A program made the translations under genes and the position numbers. Source: an uncultured Halomonas sp. (GTDB lineage: Bacteria > Pseudomonadota > Gammaproteobacteria > Pseudomonadales > Halomonadaceae). Taken from it: 63,445 bases of DNA. Shown here piece after piece: positions 1-8,873 of the stretch (the stretch's first letter is position 1; each line of letters begins with the position of its first letter). The DNA is taken from positions 1 through 63,445 of the forward strand of contig NZ_CANLFS010000020.1 in NCBI RefSeq assembly GCF_947490095.1, given 5' to 3'. The notes below the pieces were generated by a model, which made no database searches, was not told where the DNA came from, and saw only the letters and a program-made list of their open reading frames with translations.

Positions 1-89
<89 letters not shown>

Positions 90-91
<2 letters not shown>

Positions 92-836
92 ACGCGTGCG
101 CTCCCTCTTCCTCGGCGAGGCGGGTAAGCGCCGGCAGGTCGAGGATATTGACCTCGCGGCCGGAAACGGCGACCAGGCCCTGGGTCTGATAGCGGCCCAG
201 GATGCGGCTGACCGTTTCTACCGCCAGGCCCAGATGATTGCCGATATCGGCCCGTGACATGGAGAGGCGGAAGCTGTAGGGCGAATAGCCGCGGCGGCGG
301 AAGCGGTCGGAGAGGCTGGTGAAGAAGCTCGCCAGGCGCTGGTCGGCGGTCTTGCGGGAGAGCAGCCGCATCATGCGGCGGTCTTCGCGAAGCTCCTTGC
401 TCATGCTGCGATAGAGCTGGCCGCGCAGCTCCGGCAGCGACTCCGAGAGATGGTCCAGGCGGTCGAAGGGGATCTCGCAGACGGTAGTGGTCTCCAGCGC
501 CACCACGGTGCCCGGATAGTGCTGTTCGTCGATACCGTCGAGGCCCACCAGTTCGCTGGGCAGGTAGAAGTTGGTCAGCTGATCCTCGCCGCTGCCCTCG
601 GTAGTGACCTGCTTGAGGCTGCCGGAACGCACCGCGAAGACGCTGGTAAAGGGCGAGTCCTGGTGAAACAGGGTCTCGCCCTTCTTGAGCGGCGCGCGGC
701 GCCGAATAATGGCGTCGAACTGGCCCATGTCCTCCACCTCGAGCGAGAGGGGCAGGCAGAGGGAGCTCAGGCTGCAGGTCTGACAGCGAGTCTCCTGCAG
801 CGCGGAGCGCCGCCGGCCGGTGAGGGTATCCGCCAT
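90..836 (-). CDS. anr: Anr/FNR-type oxygen-sensing transcription regulator
   Basis: CRP/FNR-family global regulator of the anaerobic and microaerobic switch; it should bind an oxygen-labile [4Fe-4S] cluster and act as a cytoplasmic dimer. The N-terminus has RCQTCSLSSLC, giving the first three cluster cysteines in FNR spacing. The fourth lies in VCEIPF, matching E. coli Cys122. A cNMP-like beta-roll domain is followed by a C-terminal helix-turn-helix (DIGNHLGLAVETVSRILGR). I chose the ATG at 836 because AAGGAAAG sits just before it and a likely promoter at 870-898 would start transcription around 863. The upstream in-frame starts at 869 and 881 would then lie outside the mRNA. The length (248 aa) is normal for the family. 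It lies downstream of hemN, and probable Anr sites precede hemN and ccoN. Its stop codon touches the heptamer array. Confidence 0.95.
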
Positions 837-869
837 GGCCCTTTCCTTCTTGATCGTGGTCGTGGCCAT

Positions 870-898
870 ATTATGGAGCAAAGTACGGGTAGGGCAAA
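870..898 (-). promoter_or_regulatory. Sigma70-like promoter of anr
   Basis: Read on the minus strand, TTTGCC and CATAAT are separated by 17 bp. The predicted transcription start near 863 leaves a short leader before the ATG at 836, which supports that start. No TTGA-N6-TCAA site is visible here, so autoregulation by Anr is not indicated. Confidence 0.5.
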
Positions 899-968
899 CT
901 GCCCCGATGGAGGTAGGGCTATCGCCGCCGCTCCAGGTGGCGGTCCGGCGTGATCGGCGTCGGAGCCG

Positions 969-2309
969 TCAGAGGCCCAGCGGGCCGGTGAGTGCCTCGA
1001 GTAAGCGCGGGAGTCGCCAGTGCCCCTCGGCGGTCAGCGCCAGGCGCCCTGGCGAGAGCTCGACCAGCCCTTCGGCGCTCAGCGTCTCGAGTGGGAGGCG
1101 GGTCGGCAGGGCCCCAGGGTCGATGGTGCGGCCGCAGAGCAGGGCCTCGAGCCAGGCGCGGTGGCGGCGTTGGTGGGCCGTCAGGCGAATGCCTCGGGCG
1201 CTGGGTAGGCGGCTGGCATCCAACGCGTCCTCGTACGCCTCCAGGGTGTCGGCGTTGCGGACCCAGAGCGAGCCGATGCGGCTGGTGGCGCTCATGCCGA
1301 GCCCCAGCAGGTCGGTGGTCGGCGCCTGGCTAAACCCCAGCGGGCCATGCCCCAGGGTGCCGCCGGCCTGGGCCTGTGCCAGGCGGTCATCGCGGCGGGT
1401 GTAGAGCCCCAGGCCGATATGCACGTAGCCGGCGTCGTCGAGACGACCACGCACCTCGGCCAGCAGTCGTTGGTGAGCCGCCGCGCCGGGTAGCCAGTCG
1501 CGGTGGATGGCGCGCTGGGCCCGGTGATGCTCAGGCCGGTGGCGATAACGGTAAAGACGAATGCGGGCCGGGGCCATGCCGATGACCTGGTCGAGGGTGT
1601 CACCCAGGCCCCGCGGCGTCTGCAAGGGCAGGCCCAGCATCAGTGACAGCGTCAGCTCCCGAAAGCCCAGGCGGTGGGCCTCGTCGACCAGGGCCTCGGT
1701 CAGGGCCAGTGGCTGGATGCGGTTGATCGCCTGCTGGACGCGGCTATCGAGCTCCTGTATGCCCAGGTCCAGGCGATTGAAACCCAGCGCCTGGAGATGG
1801 CGCAGGGTCAGCATATCGGCCTCCCGGGGGTCGAGCTCGATGCTGAAGTCGCGCTCCCGGGCGCCGGAGAGGCCGAAGCGGGCGTCCAGGCGATCGAAGA
1901 GGTCGCTCATCTGCTCCAAAGAGAGGAATGCCGGGGGGCCGCCGCCCCAGTGCAGGCGTGATACCGGCGGCAGGCCGGCGAGCCGGCGCCGGGCCAGCAC
2001 CATCTCGCGGTCGAGCCGCGTCAGATAGGGCTCGGCCTGGTGGCTGCTGTGCGCAGGCACGCATTGGCTGGCGCAGAAACGACAGGCCTGACGGCAGAAG
2101 GGCAGGCGCACCTTGATCGCCAGGGGTGCCCCGGTGGGGCGGGCGGCGAGGGCCGCCTCCAGGGCCCGGGCGCCGACATCGTCGCGGTAGTGGTGCGGGG
2201 CGGGGCAGGCCACCTCCCTGGCCGATACCAGGTCACCCGCGCCGGGTAGCGGCTGCCGAGGCAGGCCCGGGGCCCCGCGGCGGGCGGGGCGCTTGGCATG
2301 TGCGGACAT
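969..2309 (-). CDS. hemN: HemN-like oxygen-independent coproporphyrinogen III oxidase, divergent
   Basis: Radical SAM protein of the HemN family, which decarboxylates coproporphyrinogen III without oxygen in heme synthesis. The 446 aa length fits (about 457 in E. coli). The radical SAM cysteines are present as CRQACRFC (72, 76, 79), followed by WGGGPP (121-126), IELDPRE (157-163) and a HemN-like C-terminal domain. Several normally invariant positions differ. The Tyr before the cluster motif (YVHIPFC in E. coli) is Lys66, the His after it is Arg68, and the cluster-adjacent CGCNK segment is CASQC, moving the fourth Cys to 83. The NIDLIYGLP segment reads TLSLMLGLP. It could be a specialised or degenerate paralogue, with a canonical HemN elsewhere. 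The position next to anr and the upstream Anr box favour a role in low-oxygen heme supply. Confidence 0.8.
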   Translation of the reverse strand: MSAHAKRPARRGAPGLPRQPLPGAGDLVSAREVACPAPHHYRDDVGARALEAALAARPTGAPLAIKVRLPFCRQACRFCASQCVPAHSSHQAEPYLTRLDREMVLARRRLAGLPPVSRLHWGGGPPAFLSLEQMSDLFDRLDARFGLSGARERDFSIELDPREADMLTLRHLQALGFNRLDLGIQELDSRVQQAINRIQPLALTEALVDEAHRLGFRELTLSLMLGLPLQTPRGLGDTLDQVIGMAPARIRLYRYRHRPEHHRAQRAIHRDWLPGAAAHQRLLAEVRGRLDDAGYVHIGLGLYTRRDDRLAQAQAGGTLGHGPLGFSQAPTTDLLGLGMSATSRIGSLWVRNADTLEAYEDALDASRLPSARGIRLTAHQRRHRAWLEALLCGRTIDPGALPTRLPLETLSAEGLVELSPGRLALTAEGHWRLPRLLEALTGPLGL

Positions 2310-2339
2310 GGGGCGACTCCGGTAGTGAACGGGCCTCCC

Positions 2340-2381
2340 ATGCTAGGGCGCGCCGGCCGGGCCGACGTTGAGCTGCGTCAA
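2340..2381 (-). promoter_or_regulatory. Anr/FNR box and -10 element of hemN
   Basis: The palindrome TTGAGCTGCGTCAA (2368-2381) contains the TTGA-N6-TCAA core of the FNR/Anr consensus. A -10-like TAGCAT (minus strand, 2340-2345) is centred 32 bp from the box centre, the spacing of a class II FNR-activated promoter. Transcription would start near 2333, just upstream of the hemN ATG at 2309. Confidence 0.7.
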
Positions 2382-2399
2382 TCTTGCATGGAATAGCGG

Positions 2400-3107
2400 T
2401 CAGCCGGCGTGTCCTGCCCCTCCCGCGGGGATCAACAGCCAGAGCTGCCAGAGGGCGAAGGCGATGATGGAGACCGCGGCAATGCTGCGGGTGGCCCGGT
2501 GACGAATCAGCCCGGAGAGCTGGCGCGCGGCGAACCCCGTGGCCAGCAGCGCCGGCAGGGTACCCAGCCCGAAGGCGCCCATCAGCAGGGCGCCGCGCAG
2601 CGGGTCGGCGATGGCCAGGCTCCAGGTCAGCATGGAGTAGACCAGCCCGCAGGGCAGCCAGCCCCAGACCGCCCCCAGGGCCATGGCCTGGGGGAGCTTG
2701 ACCACCGGCATCAGCCGCCGTCCGAGGGGCTCGATATGACGCCATAGGCGCCGGCCGACCGCCTCTATCCTGAGCAACCCCTTCCACCAGTCGGCGATAT
2801 ACAGGGCCATCAGGATCAGCATCAGCGCGGCGAGCCCCTGGAGGACCAGGCGAACCGGGGCGGTCAGCGAGAGCAGGGTGCCGAGGGAGGCCGCCAGGGC
2901 GCCGGCAATCATGTAGCTGGTGATGCGCCCCAGGTTATACCCCAGCAGCAGGCCCGATAGCCGCGCCGGCGAGCGCATGCTGGGCGGCACGGCGAAGGAG
3001 AGGGCGCTCATGATGCCGCCGCACATGCCGATACAGTGGGCGCCGCCCAGCAGGCCGAAGACGAAGGCGGCCGCGAAGGGGGGCAGGTCGAGACCGGTGG
3101 GGTCCAT
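2400..3107 (-). CDS. Sulfite exporter TauE/SafE-like (DsbD_2) membrane protein of the cco cluster
   Basis: Polytopic inner-membrane protein of 235 aa with about six hydrophobic segments. It begins with the signature GGAHCIGMCGG (21-31), typical of the TauE/SafE-like DsbD_2 family. These proteins are often encoded directly after ccoS in cbb3 assembly clusters. The His/Cys/Met-rich first helix suggests handling of copper or another thiophilic metal, but this is inference and no substrate can be read from the sequence. Its start overlaps the end of ccoS by one base, so it is the last gene of the ccoG-fixH-ccoI-ccoS operon. Confidence 0.8.
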   Translation of the reverse strand: MDPTGLDLPPFAAAFVFGLLGGAHCIGMCGGIMSALSFAVPPSMRSPARLSGLLLGYNLGRITSYMIAGALAASLGTLLSLTAPVRLVLQGLAALMLILMALYIADWWKGLLRIEAVGRRLWRHIEPLGRRLMPVVKLPQAMALGAVWGWLPCGLVYSMLTWSLAIADPLRGALLMGAFGLGTLPALLATGFAARQLSGLIRHRATRSIAAVSIIAFALWQLWLLIPAGGAGHAG

Positions 3108-3373
3108 CAGTGCTTCACTCCATCGGGGGGCGAGTCGGCCGGCCGGGTGTCGCCGTGTCCGCCGTGCGTCTCCCGGGGCCGGCCATCGCCCTCCGGTGCG
3201 TCCTGTCGACGCTGTTCGAGGGGAATGTCGTTGGCGTCGTCATCGAAGAGGATGCGATACGCCGGTCCCTCGAGGTCATCGAACTGATCATTCTTCACCG
3301 CCCAGAAGAAGGCCCAGACGGCCAGGCCGAGCAGGATCAGCGAGAGTGGAATCAGCAGGTAGAGGATGCTCAT
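3107..3373 (-). CDS. ccoS: cbb3-type cytochrome oxidase assembly protein CcoS
   Basis: Small membrane protein of 88 aa needed for cofactor insertion into cbb3 oxidase. It has one N-terminal transmembrane helix (about residues 3-24) followed by WAVKNDQFDDLEGPAYRILF, the conserved CcoS core. A polar tail from about residue 50, rich in Asp, Glu and Arg, is variable in the family. It overlaps the end of ccoI by four bases and the next gene by one, which indicates translational coupling. Its position right after the copper ATPase is the classic ccoGHIS arrangement. Confidence 0.93.
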   Translation of the reverse strand: MSILYLLIPLSLILLGLAVWAFFWAVKNDQFDDLEGPAYRILFDDDANDIPLEQRRQDAPEGDGRPRETHGGHGDTRPADSPPDGVKH

Positions 3374-5859
3374 GGGTTGACCTCCGTGGGCGCGGTGGCC
3401 GTCGGGGCGGGGGAGTCGGCGTTCCGGTGGCGGAAGCGGTTGAGACGCAGGGCGTTACCGACCACGACCAGAGAACTGGCCGACATGCCGATGGCGGCGA
3501 GCCAGGGGGGCACGATGCCGATGGCGGCCAGCGGCATCGCCGCCGCATTGTAGACCACCGACCATAGCATGTTCTGACGCATTACCCGGCGGGTCGCACG
3601 GCACAGGACGATCGCTTCCGGGATGCGGGCCAGGTGCGGACTGAGCAGGATGGCGTCGGCGCTGGTGCGGGCCAGGTCGGTGGCGCCATTCATGGCGATG
3701 GCCACATCGGCACCGGCCAGTACCGGCACATCGTTGATGCCATCGCCGACCATGCACACTCGCTCCCCGGCGGCCTGGCATTCACGAATACGCGCCAGCT
3801 TATCCTCGGGGCTGGCGCCGCCGCGCCAGGCCGTGATGCCGAGCTTGTCCGCCAGGGCCTCGGCCGCCTCGGGGGTGTCGCCGGAGAGCAGCTCCACCTC
3901 GAGGCCGAGCGCCCCCAGGGCGGCCACCGTCTCGGCGGCGTCTTCCCGGACCCGGTCCTGGAGGCGGAACCAGCAGCGCGGTTCGCCCTGTTCGGCCAGC
4001 AGCAGCCACTGCCCCGCGTCGGGCGCCGTCGTCGACCGCTCAGGCGCGGCGAAGTCGGGTCTGCCCAGCCGCCAGCGGCGACCGTCCAGCTGCCCCTCGA
4101 GCCCCTTGCCGGGGAGGCTGGTGACCTGCTGGGCCTGTCGGCGGGCGTCCCGGTAGGGGTGGAAGGCACGGGCGATGGGGTGCTCGGAGCGTGCCTCCAG
4201 GGCGGCGGCCAGGGAGCGGGCGTATTCTGCCGACAGCCCCCCCAGAGGGCGAGTCTCCACCAGGCTCATGCGACCCGTGGTGAGGGTGCCGGTCTTGTCG
4301 AGGATCACGCGCTCGACCCGGGAAAGCGATTCGATGGCATCGGCGCGGGTGATCAGGACGCCGCGGCGGCGCAGCTGGCCGTGGCCGGCGGTGAGGGCCG
4401 TGGGTGTCGCCAGGGCCAGGGCGCAGGGACAGGTGACGACCAGCACCGAGAGGGTGACCCAGAGCACCCGGGACGGGTCGATGAACCACCAGACCACGGC
4501 GACACCCAGGGCCACGAACAGTAGCCGCAGGACGAACAGGTGAGCCATGCGCGCCGCCATCTGGGCCAGGCGTGGCCGGCTGGCGAAGGCGCGGTCGGTG
4601 AGGTCGACGATCCCGGAGACCCGAGTGTCACGGCCGGCATGGGTCACCCTCACCACCAGCGGGCTCTCGACGTTGTGGCTGCCGCCGGTCACGGTGTCGC
4701 CGCCGCGACGGATCACCGGCAGGGTCTCGCCGGTGAGCATCGATTCGTCGAGGCTCGATTCCCCCTCTTCGACCACGCCGTCCGCGGGCACGCTGTGGCC
4801 GGGCTTGATCAACACCCTGTCGCCGGCGCAAAGCTCGCCGGCGGGGAGGATGCGCTCCTCGCCGGCCTCAATGAGTCGAATCGCCGACGCGGGAAGGGCG
4901 CCGGCCATGGCATTGCCGTTATGGCCACTGCGACGCCGGGCGCGGGCCTCCACATAACGGCCGAAGAGCAGGAAGAAGGTGAACATCGCCACCGAATCGA
5001 AGTAGACCTCCCCCTGGCCGCTGATCACCGCGAAACCGCTGGCGAGGTAGGCGCCGCCGATCGCCAGGGAGACGGGGACGTCCATGCCCAGTACCCGGGT
5101 GCGCAGATCGCGTACGGCGTTTCGGAAGAAGGGGCGCGCGGAGAAGAACACCACCGGTGTGGCCAGCGCGAAGGAGAGCCAGTGAAACAGGGCAAGGAAG
5201 TCGTCGCTGATCTCCCCGGGGCCCGCCATATAGATGGGAATCGAGAACATCATGACCTGGGCCATGCCGACCGCGGCGATGATCAGGCGCCGCACGGTCA
5301 TGCGCTCTTCGCGCTGCAGTCGGGCCTGGGCCGCGTCGGGCTCCCAGGGCTGGGAGCGATAGCCGATGGCGGCCATCTCCGCCAGGATCCGCGATAGCTT
5401 GACGGCCGCCGGGTCCCAGCTGACCCGTACCCGGTGATGGGTAAGGTTGACCGCGCTGGTCGCGATGCCCTCCAGGGCATTGAGGCGGTGCTCGATCAGC
5501 CAGGCGCAGGCGGCACAGGTGATGCCATCGACCGCCAGGGTGGCGTGGACGCGACCGCTGTCGTCGCCTTCGGGGTGCACGAACTGTCGTTGCAGTCCGG
5601 CATCATCGAAGACCTCCCAGGTCTCGGCCCGGGCGGCGTCGCGATCCTCGGGGCGTTCGGGCAGTTCGGTGCGAAAGCGATAGTAGCTGGACAGTCCGCC
5701 GTCGACGATGGCGTGGGCCACCGCCTCGCAGCCGGGGCAGCACAGGGGGTGGCAGGCATCGTCCAGGGTGATCGACCAGGGGGCACCCCGGGGCACCGGA
5801 CTGCCGCAGTGATAGCAGCGGGTATCGGTGGTGTCGGAGATATCGGTGGTGTCGGACAT
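3370..5859 (-). CDS. ccoI: Copper-translocating P1B-type ATPase CcoI/FixI
   Basis: Inner-membrane ATPase that exports copper to the periplasm for assembly of the CuB centre of cbb3 oxidase. The 829 aa protein begins with a Cys-rich segment (CYHC near residue 15, CCPGC near 40) typical of FixI. It has a heavy-metal-associated domain with ITCAAC (Cys115/Cys118), the transmembrane CPC motif (477-479), the phosphorylation motif DKTGTLT (Asp521), and a C-terminal hinge with GDGINDVP. It lies between fixH and ccoS and overlaps ccoS by four bases. CcoI-type ATPases serve oxidase assembly rather than copper resistance, and this context supports that assignment. Confidence 0.95.
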   Translation of the reverse strand: MSDTTDISDTTDTRCYHCGSPVPRGAPWSITLDDACHPLCCPGCEAVAHAIVDGGLSSYYRFRTELPERPEDRDAARAETWEVFDDAGLQRQFVHPEGDDSGRVHATLAVDGITCAACAWLIEHRLNALEGIATSAVNLTHHRVRVSWDPAAVKLSRILAEMAAIGYRSQPWEPDAAQARLQREERMTVRRLIIAAVGMAQVMMFSIPIYMAGPGEISDDFLALFHWLSFALATPVVFFSARPFFRNAVRDLRTRVLGMDVPVSLAIGGAYLASGFAVISGQGEVYFDSVAMFTFFLLFGRYVEARARRRSGHNGNAMAGALPASAIRLIEAGEERILPAGELCAGDRVLIKPGHSVPADGVVEEGESSLDESMLTGETLPVIRRGGDTVTGGSHNVESPLVVRVTHAGRDTRVSGIVDLTDRAFASRPRLAQMAARMAHLFVLRLLFVALGVAVVWWFIDPSRVLWVTLSVLVVTCPCALALATPTALTAGHGQLRRRGVLITRADAIESLSRVERVILDKTGTLTTGRMSLVETRPLGGLSAEYARSLAAALEARSEHPIARAFHPYRDARRQAQQVTSLPGKGLEGQLDGRRWRLGRPDFAAPERSTTAPDAGQWLLLAEQGEPRCWFRLQDRVREDAAETVAALGALGLEVELLSGDTPEAAEALADKLGITAWRGGASPEDKLARIRECQAAGERVCMVGDGINDVPVLAGADVAIAMNGATDLARTSADAILLSPHLARIPEAIVLCRATRRVMRQNMLWSVVYNAAAMPLAAIGIVPPWLAAIGMSASSLVVVGNALRLNRFRHRNADSPAPTATAPTEVNP

Positions 5860-5873
5860 GTCGGGATGCCGGG

Positions 5874-6389
5874 CTAGAGGCCCGGCTCCAGGGTGACCGG
5901 GGCATCACTCGGGAAGCTGACTTCACCGGTGAGGCGCCACGGGGCCTGTTCCCCCGCTTCGGGCTGCAGCTGCAGGTACCAGCGGTAGCGAAGCGGCTCC
6001 TCCATGGTGGTGATATAGCGACCCTCGTGCACATGCTCCAGGGTCAGGATGCGGTCGAAGTCGCTGTCGGTGGGGAAGATCAGTGCCAGCTGAAGGCTCT
6101 TCGGGCGACTCTCCGAGAGGCCCTCGCCGGCCAGGTCCACCACGACATCGCCGGTACGGTCATCGAACAGGAGCTGGGCCTTCAGGCCCAGCTCCTGGGC
6201 ATGCTCCTGCTTGGCCAGCTGTTCGTTGATGGCCAGGCCGCGCTTGTAGTAATCGTCGCCGACCGAGCCATCATAGTAACGGATCGAGAACGCCAGGTAG
6301 ACCAGGCTGAAGAGGATCGATGACAGCAACAGCCCGATCAGGAACCAGGGCCAGAACTGCTTGTACCAGGGCTTGAGGTCTTCGCGCAT
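5874..6389 (-). CDS. ccoH: FixH/CcoH family cbb3 oxidase assembly protein
   Basis: Membrane-anchored assembly and stability factor for cbb3 oxidase, 171 aa. It has a short cytoplasmic N-terminus (MREDLKPWYKQFWPWFLIG), one transmembrane helix (about 14-36) and a periplasmic beta-rich domain. The segment DDYYKRGLAINEQL after the helix is characteristic of FixH. It starts one base after the ccoG stop and ends 14 bases before ccoI, so all three are likely on one mRNA. Confidence 0.92.
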   Translation of the reverse strand: MREDLKPWYKQFWPWFLIGLLLSSILFSLVYLAFSIRYYDGSVGDDYYKRGLAINEQLAKQEHAQELGLKAQLLFDDRTGDVVVDLAGEGLSESRPKSLQLALIFPTDSDFDRILTLEHVHEGRYITTMEEPLRYRWYLQLQPEAGEQAPWRLTGEVSFPSDAPVTLEPGL

Positions 6390-6390
6390 G

Positions 6391-7812
6391 TTATCTCCGC
6401 AGCTCGCCGAGGAAGCGCGCCTCGCGCTCCAGGCTGATATCGGTGGATGCTTCAGCGGTTAGCCGCAGGGTGATGGAGTGGCTGGGCTTGACGATGGCAT
6501 CACCCGGTGCGGTGATGGTGACCACCCGCTGGCGGGAGTCGCTGGCGGGGACCCGGATGCTGGCGGTATCCAGCGTCAGCCCCGACAGGCCCGAGGCCTC
6601 CAGACGGTAGTCGTGAGCCTCACCGTCCATGTTGCGCACCGTGATGGTATAGCTGTTGCTGATGTTGCCATCGGCGGTGGTCTGGAACAGCCGGTTGCGG
6701 TCGCGCTCCACATCGAAGGAGAGCGGCGTGCGATCACTGACGGTCCAGACAAACAGCCCGACCATCACCAACAGGGCGGCCAGATAGCCCAGCAGGCGTG
6801 GCCGCAGGATATGGGTCGGCTTGCCCTCCAGGGCATTCTCGGTGGTATAGCGGATCAGGCCACGGGGGTAGCCCATCTTGTCCATCACGCTGTCGCAGGC
6901 GTCGATGCAGGCCGCACAGGAGATGCACTCGTACTGCAGGCCGTCGCGGATATCGATGCCGGTGGGGCAGACCTGAACGCAGAGGTCACAGTCGATGCAG
7001 TCACCGTGGCCGGCCTCGCGGGCCTGCTCGTGGCCAAGGCTCTTCTTGCGGTGCCCGCGCGGCTCGCCGCGGGCGGCGTCGTAGGAGACGATCAGGGTGT
7101 CGCGGTCGAACATGACCCCCTGGAAGCGGGCGTAGGGGCACATGTAGATGCACACCTGCTCACGCAGCCAGCCGGCGTTGAGGTAGGTGAACACCAGAAA
7201 GAAGCCGGCCCAGAAGTAGGACCAGCCGCTGGCCTCCAGGGTGGGGAGCTCCATCACCAGATGGTTGATGGGGGTGAAGTAGCCCACGAAGGTGACGCCG
7301 GTGGCCAGGGCAATGAGCAGCCAGATGGCGTGCTTCGCTCCCTTGCGCCATATCTTGTCGGCGGTCATCGGCTGCTTGTCGAGCTTGATGCGGCGGTGGC
7401 GTGAGCCTTCCAGGCGATGTTCGACCCAGATGAACAGGAAGGTCCAGACGCTCTGCGGGCAGGTATAGCCGCACCAGACGCGACCGGCGAATACGGTGAT
7501 GAAGAAGAGGCCGAAGGCACAGATGATCAGCAGCCAGGAGAGCAGTATGAACTCCTGGGGGTAGAAGGTCGCCGAGAAGATATGGAACTCGCGGCCGGGC
7601 AGGTCGAACCAGATGGCCGGGCGGTCCCCCCAGGGAATCCAGGGCAGGAGGAAGAAGGCCATCATCAGCGCCCAGTTGGAGGCACGGCGCAGGCGCTGGA
7701 AGACACCCTTTATCTCGCGCACATAGATATGGCGCCGGCTGGCGTACATCTCCTGCTGGACCGGCTCCTTGGGCGAGGGGGTGACATCATGGGTGGGGAT
7801 CTGGTCGCTCAT
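6391..7812 (-). CDS. ccoG: Cytochrome c oxidase accessory protein CcoG (FixG), polyferredoxin
   Basis: Inner-membrane iron-sulfur protein of 473 aa, proposed to act as a cupric reductase during cbb3 oxidase assembly. It has five or so transmembrane helices in the N-terminal two thirds, a WCGYTCPQ motif, and a CIYMCPYARFQ motif. Two ferredoxin-type clusters follow (CIDCDLCVQVCP and CISCAACIDACD). The C-terminus is an Ig-like FixG domain. I chose the ATG at 7812 (MSDQIPTHD) because the 34-residue upstream extension has no homology and runs back towards a terminator at 7890-7920. It is the first gene of a five-gene assembly operon. A TACAAT element lies upstream (minus strand, near 7864-7869), but no clear Anr box does. 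Confidence 0.95.
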   Translation of the reverse strand: MSDQIPTHDVTPSPKEPVQQEMYASRRHIYVREIKGVFQRLRRASNWALMMAFFLLPWIPWGDRPAIWFDLPGREFHIFSATFYPQEFILLSWLLIICAFGLFFITVFAGRVWCGYTCPQSVWTFLFIWVEHRLEGSRHRRIKLDKQPMTADKIWRKGAKHAIWLLIALATGVTFVGYFTPINHLVMELPTLEASGWSYFWAGFFLVFTYLNAGWLREQVCIYMCPYARFQGVMFDRDTLIVSYDAARGEPRGHRKKSLGHEQAREAGHGDCIDCDLCVQVCPTGIDIRDGLQYECISCAACIDACDSVMDKMGYPRGLIRYTTENALEGKPTHILRPRLLGYLAALLVMVGLFVWTVSDRTPLSFDVERDRNRLFQTTADGNISNSYTITVRNMDGEAHDYRLEASGLSGLTLDTASIRVPASDSRQRVVTITAPGDAIVKPSHSITLRLTAEASTDISLEREARFLGELRR

Positions 7813-7889
7813 GGCTGGCTCACGGTAGGGGGAGTGAGATCCGAACGGACTCGGGACGCGACTATTGTAGCGATGCGGCGCACAAACGA

Positions 7890-7920
7890 GAAAGGGTGCG
7901 ACCTGACGTCGCACCCTTTC
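7890..7920 (-). terminator. Hairpin terminator after ccoNOQP
   Basis: A perfect 13-bp inverted repeat (7890-7902 and 7908-7920) with a 5-nt loop lies 24 bp beyond the ccoP stop. On the minus strand it is followed by TCGTTTGTG, a weak T-rich tract. It separates the oxidase structural operon from the assembly operon that starts with ccoG. Confidence 0.75.
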
Positions 7921-7943
7921 ATGCCCGCTTACGGCGTGCTACT

Positions 7944-8873
7944 TCAGTCCTGGTCGCGCAGGCTGTAGACATAGGCGGCCACCAGGTGGACGCGCTCTTC
8001 ACCGATATAGGCGGCCTGGGCCGGCATATGGCCGTTACGGCCGTTACGCAGGGTCTGACGCACGGCGTCCGCTACGCTCTGTCCGGGCTGCTGATAGAGC
8101 CAGCTGTCGTTGGTCAGATTGGGCGCACCCAGGGCCTGGTTGCCGGTGCCGTCGGGCATATGGCAGGCGGCACATACCGACGCGAAGGTAGCCGCCCCGC
8201 TCTCGGCACGCTGGGCATCATGTTCCTGATCCGACAGCGACAGGACGTGCTGAGTGACGTTCTCGATGTTCTCCTGGCCCAGTTGCTGCCAGGAGGGCAT
8301 CAAGCCGTTACGCCCGTTGTTGAGGGTCGCCAGGATGTTCTCGGGCTCGCCACCGTAGAGCCACTCGTCATCGGTCAGGTTGGGGAAGCCGTAGCCGCCC
8401 TGGGCCCCGGAGCCGTGGCATACCGCGCAGTTATTGAGGAAGATGCGCTCGGCAACCTGCATGGCCTCGCCATCCTGGGCCAGCTCGGGAATCGGCACCT
8501 CCTCGTACTGGGCGAAGATCGGCGTAAAGCGTTCCTCGGCGCGGGCCACTTCCTGTTCCCACTGGCTTTCCTGGCTCCAGCCCAGCAGGCCGGCAAAGTT
8601 GCCCAGGCCCGGGTAGAGCACCAGGTAGCCCAGCGCAAACACCACGGTGCCAACGTACAGCTGAAACCACCAGCGCGGCAGCGGGTTGTCGTACTCCTCG
8701 ATGCCGTCGGCGGCGTGGCCGGTGGTATCGACATTGCCTTCGGCATCGGGGGTCTTGTCGGTCTTGCGGTTGGCATAGAGCAGCCAGAAGGCAATACCGA
8801 TGGAGCCCAGCGTGATGACGATGATCCAGGCGCTCCAGAACCCGGAAAGGGAGTCACCCCAGAGATTGTTCAT
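7944..8873 (-). CDS. ccoP: cbb3-type cytochrome c oxidase diheme subunit CcoP
   Basis: Membrane-anchored diheme cytochrome c that delivers electrons to the cbb3 oxidase. From the ATG at 8873 the protein has 309 aa. The N-terminal FixP domain has two hydrophobic helices (about 13-33 and 70-88). The periplasmic part has two heme c sites, CAVCH (149-153) and CAACH (234-238). Each is followed by a conserved GRNGxMP segment that supplies the axial Met. This start is preferred over the start nine codons upstream because AGGAACAC precedes it and it overlaps the ccoQ stop as ATGA. It is the last gene of ccoNOQP and is followed by a hairpin terminator. Confidence 0.95.
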   Translation of the reverse strand: MNNLWGDSLSGFWSAWIIVITLGSIGIAFWLLYANRKTDKTPDAEGNVDTTGHAADGIEEYDNPLPRWWFQLYVGTVVFALGYLVLYPGLGNFAGLLGWSQESQWEQEVARAEERFTPIFAQYEEVPIPELAQDGEAMQVAERIFLNNCAVCHGSGAQGGYGFPNLTDDEWLYGGEPENILATLNNGRNGLMPSWQQLGQENIENVTQHVLSLSDQEHDAQRAESGAATFASVCAACHMPDGTGNQALGAPNLTNDSWLYQQPGQSVADAVRQTLRNGRNGHMPAQAAYIGEERVHLVAAYVYSLRDQD

